64,000 nt of DNA from VRUE01 sp963716245. Lineage in GTDB: Bacteria > Actinomycetota > Thermoleophilia > Solirubrobacterales > 70-9. Both the position numbers and the translations under genes were made by a program. Numbering within the stretch: the stretch's first letter is position 1; the number at the start of each line of letters is the position of its first letter. This document shows positions 59,634 through 64,000 of the stretch, one piece after another. The notes under the pieces are model-generated. The model was not told where the DNA came from. It did not search any database and saw only the letters and a program-made list of their open reading frames with translations. The stretch is from assembly GCA_963716245.1 (NCBI GenBank), contig OY970300.1:2356001-2420000 (forward strand). The letters run 5' to 3'.

Positions 59634-61408
59634 GCCTGACCGATACGGAAAAAGATCAGCTCGCAGGTCCACAGCGGCTCGAAGAGCTGCCTCCTCCTCC
59701 TTTTGACTTCGCTGATCCCGAACGGTCGGGAGAGAAACTCCCGGTGGTCGACATTGTCCCTGACAGCCTTGAGATGGAGCCGTCATTTCTTATTAATGCA
59801 CGTGCCCTCGCGGCTGCGTCAAACGATTCAGCGATGGCCAGATCTCGGCTGGCACAAGCGGAGATGGCGTTCGGAGTCCCTGACGAAGCCTCGCGACATG
59901 CGCAGGAGGCGCTCGAATTGGCCAGCGCGGAAGGTGATGACTCTGCCGTTTTCTCGGCCACTCGCACCCTGATGGCAACCGGTGCCTATGCGAGGGCGGA
60001 GGAGATGCTCAAGAATTTCGCCAAGCCAGGACCCCTTTCGATGCTGTTCGCAACGCTCGCGGCACGGCGCGGCGATCTCGACGCTGCCTTTGATCGCCTT
60101 GGGGATGACGCTTCTATTGACGCTTGGGAGCTACGGGGCTGGATCGCACTTCAACAGTCCCACTTCGACCAGGCCATTCGCTTCTACCGCAGAGCAATGC
60201 GTGAGGGAGATCCAGGACCGTCCTTGTTTGCAAATCTAGGGTTTGCTCACGCTGTGCTCGGAGCGCCGGAGAAGGCGATCACCGAGACCAAGCGAGCGTT
60301 GGCACTCGGGCCTTTGCAGCGACAACGGGCTGCCCTGAATTTGGTTGCCTTCCTCTTTTCCGTAGGTGCCTTCGACGAAGGTTTCCGTGAGCTACGCAGG
60401 CTTCAGGAGGAATTTCCAACCGATATCGAGCTCATCTTTGCCGAGGCCCACTGGGCCTTAGCCGGAGGAGATGCAGAGCGGGCGGAGCGACGACTTCGCC
60501 ATGCACGGACCTCTCTTTGGGAGTTCGCAAGTGAGGTTCAACGGGCCGAGCTGCTCGCTAATCGAGCTTATCTGCGCCACTATCAAGGTGAAATCTCTCC
60601 CGGCGAAGCGGCCGACGAGGTGATCGCACAAATGCAGCGGACCGAATGGAAAAGCACGCGGCTCGTCCCGATGATTCCGGTCCTGCTCAATCGCTATTCA
60701 GAGGCTCCGCGGTTGACAAAGGTGCGGAATGAAGTGGCGCGAGCTCATCCTGCACAGAAGTTCCGGGTACTTGATCTCCACCTTGCCATCTTGCGCGACG
60801 AATTAGAGGAAGCAACTCGTCAGGCACTCCATTGGACGGATGAAGCCCCGTTTACTCCTGAGGCCTCGTCGTGGGCGATTTTCATGCTGACGCAAGTCGA
60901 AGATCGGTTTGAGGAGGCGATAAGGGTTGGGAAGAAAGCGCTTCGGCGGATGCCCGCAGCGGTCGTCGTTGCTAACAACACCGCCTACAGCTTGACTCTT
61001 GCTGGCAAAATTGACGAGGCCAAACGGCTTCTGCGACCCGAGGAGGACGGCGCAATGTTCGACCTCGCAACCTTAGGATTGGTATGGGCGGTTAAGGGTG
61101 ACATCGCCGAAGCCAATCGCCTCTATGATCGAGCCGAGGCAGTCGCCGAACGGGATGGTCCTGTCTCAGCACCGCTACTCGTGAACTTGCACCGCCGCCT
61201 CATAGCAGTCGTGGCACTGGATGCAAACCCGGTCATCGTGAGCAAGCCCGTCGACCTGCCGCAGGATTGGGACGATTTTCCTTCGCTCGTACAGTGCCTG
61301 CGAATGCTCGAGCGGCGGGGGGCACCTTTGGATGAGATCACTGTAGAGGGAGTTGGTCCTCTGTCCGACTCCATTGAGCCGCGCAAGAGACCTCAATCCC
61401 GTAACTAA
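59630..61408 (+). CDS. Tetratricopeptide-repeat protein partner of the kinase
   Basis: The protein has 592 residues from ATG 59630, coupled by ATGA to the kinase stop. Repeated helical hairpins of the TPR type run through most of it (ARSRLAQAEMAFGVPDEA, ARRGDLDAAFDRLGD, LRGWIALQQSHFDQAIRFYR, FANLGFAHAVLGAPEKAI, AYSLTLAGKIDEAKRLL, VWAVKGDIAEANRLYDRA). No enzymatic motif is seen. The N-terminal 60 residues are acidic and proline-rich. TPR superhelices bind peptides, so it may be the kinase substrate, scaffold or sensor. Codon use is less GC-rich than the surroundings. It is the last gene before tRNA-Arg. Confidence 0.85.
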   Translation: MSLTDTEKDQLAGPQRLEELPPPPFDFADPERSGEKLPVVDIVPDSLEMEPSFLINARALAAASNDSAMARSRLAQAEMAFGVPDEASRHAQEALELASAEGDDSAVFSATRTLMATGAYARAEEMLKNFAKPGPLSMLFATLAARRGDLDAAFDRLGDDASIDAWELRGWIALQQSHFDQAIRFYRRAMREGDPGPSLFANLGFAHAVLGAPEKAITETKRALALGPLQRQRAALNLVAFLFSVGAFDEGFRELRRLQEEFPTDIELIFAEAHWALAGGDAERAERRLRHARTSLWEFASEVQRAELLANRAYLRHYQGEISPGEAADEVIAQMQRTEWKSTRLVPMIPVLLNRYSEAPRLTKVRNEVARAHPAQKFRVLDLHLAILRDELEEATRQALHWTDEAPFTPEASSWAIFMLTQVEDRFEEAIRVGKKALRRMPAAVVVANNTAYSLTLAGKIDEAKRLLRPEEDGAMFDLATLGLVWAVKGDIAEANRLYDRAEAVAERDGPVSAPLLVNLHRRLIAVVALDANPVIVSKPVDLPQDWDDFPSLVQCLRMLERRGAPLDEITVEGVGPLSDSIEPRKRPQSRN

Positions 61409-61586
61409 CCGGCGAACCGAGGCCCGAGAAAGGCGCTGGAAGCTGCCGCTATTTAAGACGCGCCTCGAAGGACACCGGAATAGACCGGCTCGAAGACCGC
61501 TGGACAGCAGGCGGCACAGAGCTCAGGCCGAACCCGCGGAATTGGTTTTGCCATCGACATCAGGGCCACGGCGCGGACCGGGAAGA

Positions 61587-61660
61587 CGCGCCCGACAGGA
61601 TTCGAACCTGTGACCTTCGGTTTCGTAGACCGACGCTCTATCCAACTGAGCTACGGGCGC
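61587..61660 (-). tRNA. tRNA-Arg (anticodon ACG)
   Basis: A 74-base cloverleaf on the minus strand. The acceptor stem GCGCCCG pairs with CGGGCGC, the D-arm is GCTCAGTTGGATAGAGC, the anticodon loop is CTACGAA (ACG), and the T-arm is ACAGGTTCGAATCCTGT. CCA is not encoded. ACG, read as ICG, decodes CGU/CGC/CGA Arg codons. The lower-GC operon lies on its 3' side, where elements integrated at tRNA genes are found. Confidence 0.97.
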
Positions 61661-61697
61661 GGGAGCGGGGATGGCCCCGGAGGGGCATTCTAGGGGT

Positions 61698-62471
61698 TCA
61701 GCGGCCCTCGAACTCGGCGTGGCCGGGGCCCTTGACAAGGAAGGTCTTGACGGCGCGCTGGAGGTCCTCGGTGGCGAAGAGGGAGGCGGCGTCCTGGCGG
61801 ACGGCGACGTCGGCAGCGGGGATGCCGCCTTCGCGGTAGCGGCGCAGGACGTGCTTGGTCATCGCGTGGGCCTTCGTTGGGCCGGTGGCCAGGTCGGCGG
61901 CGTAGGCACGGGCGCGGTCGTCGAAACCGTCGTCGTCCCAGACGAGGTTGACCACGCCCCAGCGCTCCATCTCCTCGGCGCCGAAGAGGCCGCCGCTCAT
62001 CACGAAGTGACGGGCGCGGCCGCTGCCGGCGCGCTCGGCGAGGCGCTGGGTGCCGCCCATCGAGGGGGTCAGGCCGACGACCTTCTCGACCAGTCCGAAC
62101 TGGGCGGAGCGGGCGGCGAGGATCAGGTCGCAGCCGAGCGCCAGCTCGAAGGCAGCGGTCAGAGTCAGCGCGTGGGCCGCGAAGACGACCGGGAGCGGCA
62201 GCGCTTCGACCCGCTCGACCAGGCCGATCAGCTCGTCCCAGAGCCGGCTCCCCTCCTCCGGCGTCAGCCCGTCGAACTCGTGGACGTCGACGCCGCCCGA
62301 GACGGCCCGCCCCTCCGCACGGAAGAGCAGCGCGCGCGGCGGCTCGCTCTCGACCGCCTCGACGGCGTCGCGCAGACCCTCGAACATGCGGCGGTCGAAC
62401 AGGTTCAGCGGCGGGCTGTCGAAGGTCGCCACTGCGAGGCCGGCCTCCCGCTCGAGGCGCACGGCGCTCAC
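61698..62471 (-). CDS. Enoyl-CoA hydratase/isomerase family (crotonase) protein
   Basis: The protein has 257 residues from a GTG at 62471 (GTGA overlap with the thioesterase). Crotonase features: oxyanion-hole stretch AVSGGVDVHEF, AAFELALGCDLILAA with the first catalytic Glu, and FGLVEKVVGLTPSMGGTQRL with the second. It should add water to, or isomerise, an enoyl-CoA. With the adjoining hotdog thioesterase it suggests acyl-CoA turnover. Precise substrate unknown. Confidence 0.9.
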   Translation of the reverse strand: MSAVRLEREAGLAVATFDSPPLNLFDRRMFEGLRDAVEAVESEPPRALLFRAEGRAVSGGVDVHEFDGLTPEEGSRLWDELIGLVERVEALPLPVVFAAHALTLTAAFELALGCDLILAARSAQFGLVEKVVGLTPSMGGTQRLAERAGSGRARHFVMSGGLFGAEEMERWGVVNLVWDDDGFDDRARAYAADLATGPTKAHAMTKHVLRRYREGGIPAADVAVRQDAASLFATEDLQRAVKTFLVKGPGHAEFEGR

Positions 62472-62935
62472 GGCCCGCTCGGACTCGCCTCTTTGAGGCG
62501 CACGTGCCAGCGCACCGTCGCCGAGGCGACGCGCTCGCCGCTGCCGTCGCGGAGCTCGACCTCGCACGGGAACTCCACCTTGCCCTCCGAGTCGAGCGTC
62601 GCCAGCGCCTCCTGCTTGGAGATCCCCAGCTTCGCGGTCGCCTCGATCGGCCCCCTGGCGATCCGCTCGTAGGCGATCTCGGCGCTGCGGGCAAGCGGCG
62701 TCACGTCGCCGAGCCGCTCGGCGAACGCGCCGACGAAGGCGGCGCCCGACGCGGTCTCGGCGACGGTGAAGAGCGCCCCCGCGTGCTGGGAGCCGACGTG
62801 GTTGGTCAGCTCCGCCCCCTCGGGCAGCCGGGCGACGGCCTCGCCCTCGGCCATGCTCGTCACCTCCAGGCCGAGGTGGCCGGCGAAGGGCACGGCCTGG
62901 GTCATTCCCTTGGCGGTGACGTCGAAGTCGGTCAC
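62468..62935 (-). CDS. PaaI-like hotdog thioesterase (DUF4442 type)
   Basis: The protein has 155 residues. The hotdog core helix motif NHVGSQHAGALFTVAETASG is the PaaI/YiiD-C-like signature. Helix and strands follow (SAEIAYERIARGPIEATAKL). It likely hydrolyses an acyl-CoA or acts as an accessory esterase. It overlaps the crotonase gene by 4 bases and starts 10 bases after the pyruvate kinase stop. Confidence 0.88.
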   Translation of the reverse strand: MTDFDVTAKGMTQAVPFAGHLGLEVTSMAEGEAVARLPEGAELTNHVGSQHAGALFTVAETASGAAFVGAFAERLGDVTPLARSAEIAYERIARGPIEATAKLGISKQEALATLDSEGKVEFPCEVELRDGSGERVASATVRWHVRLKEASPSGP

Positions 62936-62945
62936 CGACGGGACC

Positions 62946-64000
62946 CTATGGCACGCGGTGCACCTCGAACAGGTTGGTGCCGAGCCCGTGGTCGGGCAGG
63001 CCGGCGACGATCGCGATCAGGTCGCCCGAGGAGGCGACGCCGTGCGCGGCGGCAAGCTCGGCGCAGTGGTCGAGCATGTCGCGGACCTCGGTCTCGTGCT
63101 CGCTGTGCACGGCGGTCACGCCGAAGAGGAGGCTGAGCCGGCGCACCGTCTCGATCCGCGGCGAGATCGCCAGCACCGGCACCTTCGGCCGGTGCGCCGC
63201 GACCAGCCGCGCGCTGCGCCCGCTCACGGTCGGCACGACCATCGCCGCCAGGTTGAGCCGGTAGACCGCTCCGACCGCGCTCTGCGCGACCGAGTCGGCG
63301 ACGTCCTGGGTCGCCTGGTCGGTCCGCCCGAACAGCCACTCGCCGTAGCGCAGGTCGGGCTCGGTCGCGCGCGCGATCCGGTCCATCGTCCGCACGGCCT
63401 CGATCGGGTGGCGCCCGACCGCCGTCTCCTCGGAGAGCATCACCGCGTCGGTGCCGTCGTAGATCGCGTTGGCGACGTCGGTCACCTCCGCCCGGGTCGG
63501 CCGCCGCTCGGTCACCATCGAGGCGAGCATCTGCGTCGCCGTGATCACCGGCTTGGAGCGGCGCCCGGCGGCCCGGATCAGCCGCTTCTGGACGACCGGC
63601 ACCTCGGCCAGCGGCAGCTCGATCCCGAGGTCGCCGCGCGCGACCATGATCCCGCCGGTGGCCGCCCCGACGATCTCCTCGGCGTTGTCGGCTGCCTGCC
63701 GCTTCTCGATCTTGGCGACCAGCGGCAGGTCCGCCCCGAGCGTTCGCAGCCGCTCGCCCACCGGCTCGAGGTCCGCCGCCGAGGAGACGAACGAGACGGC
63801 GAGCAGGTCGACGCCGTTCTCGACCGCGAACTCGACCCAGCCGAGGTCGTCGTCGGTCGCGGCATCCCCGGTCACCCCCGGGATGTTCATCCCCTTGTGC
63901 GAGGACACCGTGCCGCCCACCTCGACCTCGCAGTCGACGCCGCCGTCCTCGGGCTCGCGCACGCGCAGGCGGATCGCTCCGTCGGCGAGGTAGACCAGCT
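62946..64000 (-). CDS. pyk: Pyruvate kinase, 5' end outside window
   Basis: At least 351 C-terminal codons are present; the N-terminus lies beyond the right edge. Active-site signature VAKIEKRQA holds the catalytic Lys, and GGIMVARGDLGIELPLAEVP binds metal and ADP; ATQMLASM is also conserved. The C-terminal allosteric domain is complete (VVPTVSGRSARLVAAHRP, LFGVTAVHS, DLIAIVAGLPDHGLGTN). It makes pyruvate and ATP from phosphoenolpyruvate. The thioesterase and crotonase genes follow closely on the same strand. Confidence 0.96.
   Translation of the reverse strand, partial: LVYLADGAIRLRVREPEDGGVDCEVEVGGTVSSHKGMNIPGVTGDAATDDDLGWVEFAVENGVDLLAVSFVSSAADLEPVGERLRTLGADLPLVAKIEKRQAADNAEEIVGAATGGIMVARGDLGIELPLAEVPVVQKRLIRAAGRRSKPVITATQMLASMVTERRPTRAEVTDVANAIYDGTDAVMLSEETAVGRHPIEAVRTMDRIARATEPDLRYGEWLFGRTDQATQDVADSVAQSAVGAVYRLNLAAMVVPTVSGRSARLVAAHRPKVPVLAISPRIETVRRLSLLFGVTAVHSEHETEVRDMLDHCAELAAAHGVASSGDLIAIVAGLPDHGLGTNLFEVHRVP

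Noticed and set aside
57960..61660. Prophage or integrative element at tRNA-Arg
   Set aside because: No integrase, structural, excision or replication gene is present in the 3.6 kb, only the three-gene operon. It is kept as a possible island, not called a prophage.

Overview
The window is very GC-rich, densely packed bacterial chromosome. Promoters often sit so close to start codons that transcripts look leaderless, and stop/start overlaps (ATGA, GTGA) are common. These traits, the many secreted beta-propeller proteins and the mix of gene families fit a high-GC actinobacterium, most likely of the Thermoleophilia/Solirubrobacterales type. That placement is inferred from style and gene content, not from a marker gene.

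Region 1 (about 1-24.6 kb, all minus strand) is a biosynthetic operon: methyltransferase, secreted propeller protein, secreted repeat protein, MMPL exporter, then a giant modular type I polyketide synthase that runs off the left edge. The PKS starts with an AT-ACP loading didomain. Two complete KS-AT-DH-KR-ACP modules follow, and a third is cut inside its KR. Each module should build one C=C unit, so the visible part predicts a conjugated polyene chain. The first four genes overlap by 4-8 bases, and the MMPL-PKS gap is 45 bases.

Region 2 (24.7-35.2 kb) holds a HAD phosphatase, a pgi-cydA-cydB operon, a membrane Ser/Thr kinase with an extracellular propeller, a TolB-like secreted propeller, a secreted RTX-type repeat protein, an FHA-HTH protein and rpiA. 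Region 3 (35.2-37.0 kb) has two toxin-antitoxin-like pairs facing each other and sharing a CTAG as both stop codons. Region 4 (37.0-40.9 kb) holds pgl, an NAD-type gnd and a divergent zwf. With pgi and rpiA they cover much of the pentose phosphate pathway.

Region 5 (41-52 kb) is a mix: recQ, a secreted clan-A glycosidase, a four-gene operon (MBL hydrolase, SRPBCC, GNAT, PQQ-propeller), LtrA, an AbiEi/DUF559-like protein, GlsB, a metallophosphoesterase and a RibD-C reductase. Region 6 (52.2-57.0 kb) is a branched-chain amino-acid-type ABC importer: livHMGF, with the binding protein convergent. Region 7 (57.1-64 kb) holds a DUF2867 protein, a LapA-like protein, a lower-GC island with an autoregulated XRE / Ser-Thr kinase / TPR operon ending next to tRNA-Arg(ACG), then a thioesterase/enoyl-CoA hydratase pair and the 3' part of pyruvate kinase.

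The most interesting points are the PKS-exporter operon with its atypical loading AT, the XRE-kinase-TPR operon beside a tRNA, and a set of long palindromes embedded in coding sequence. Two of the palindromes share the same 10-base arm core.
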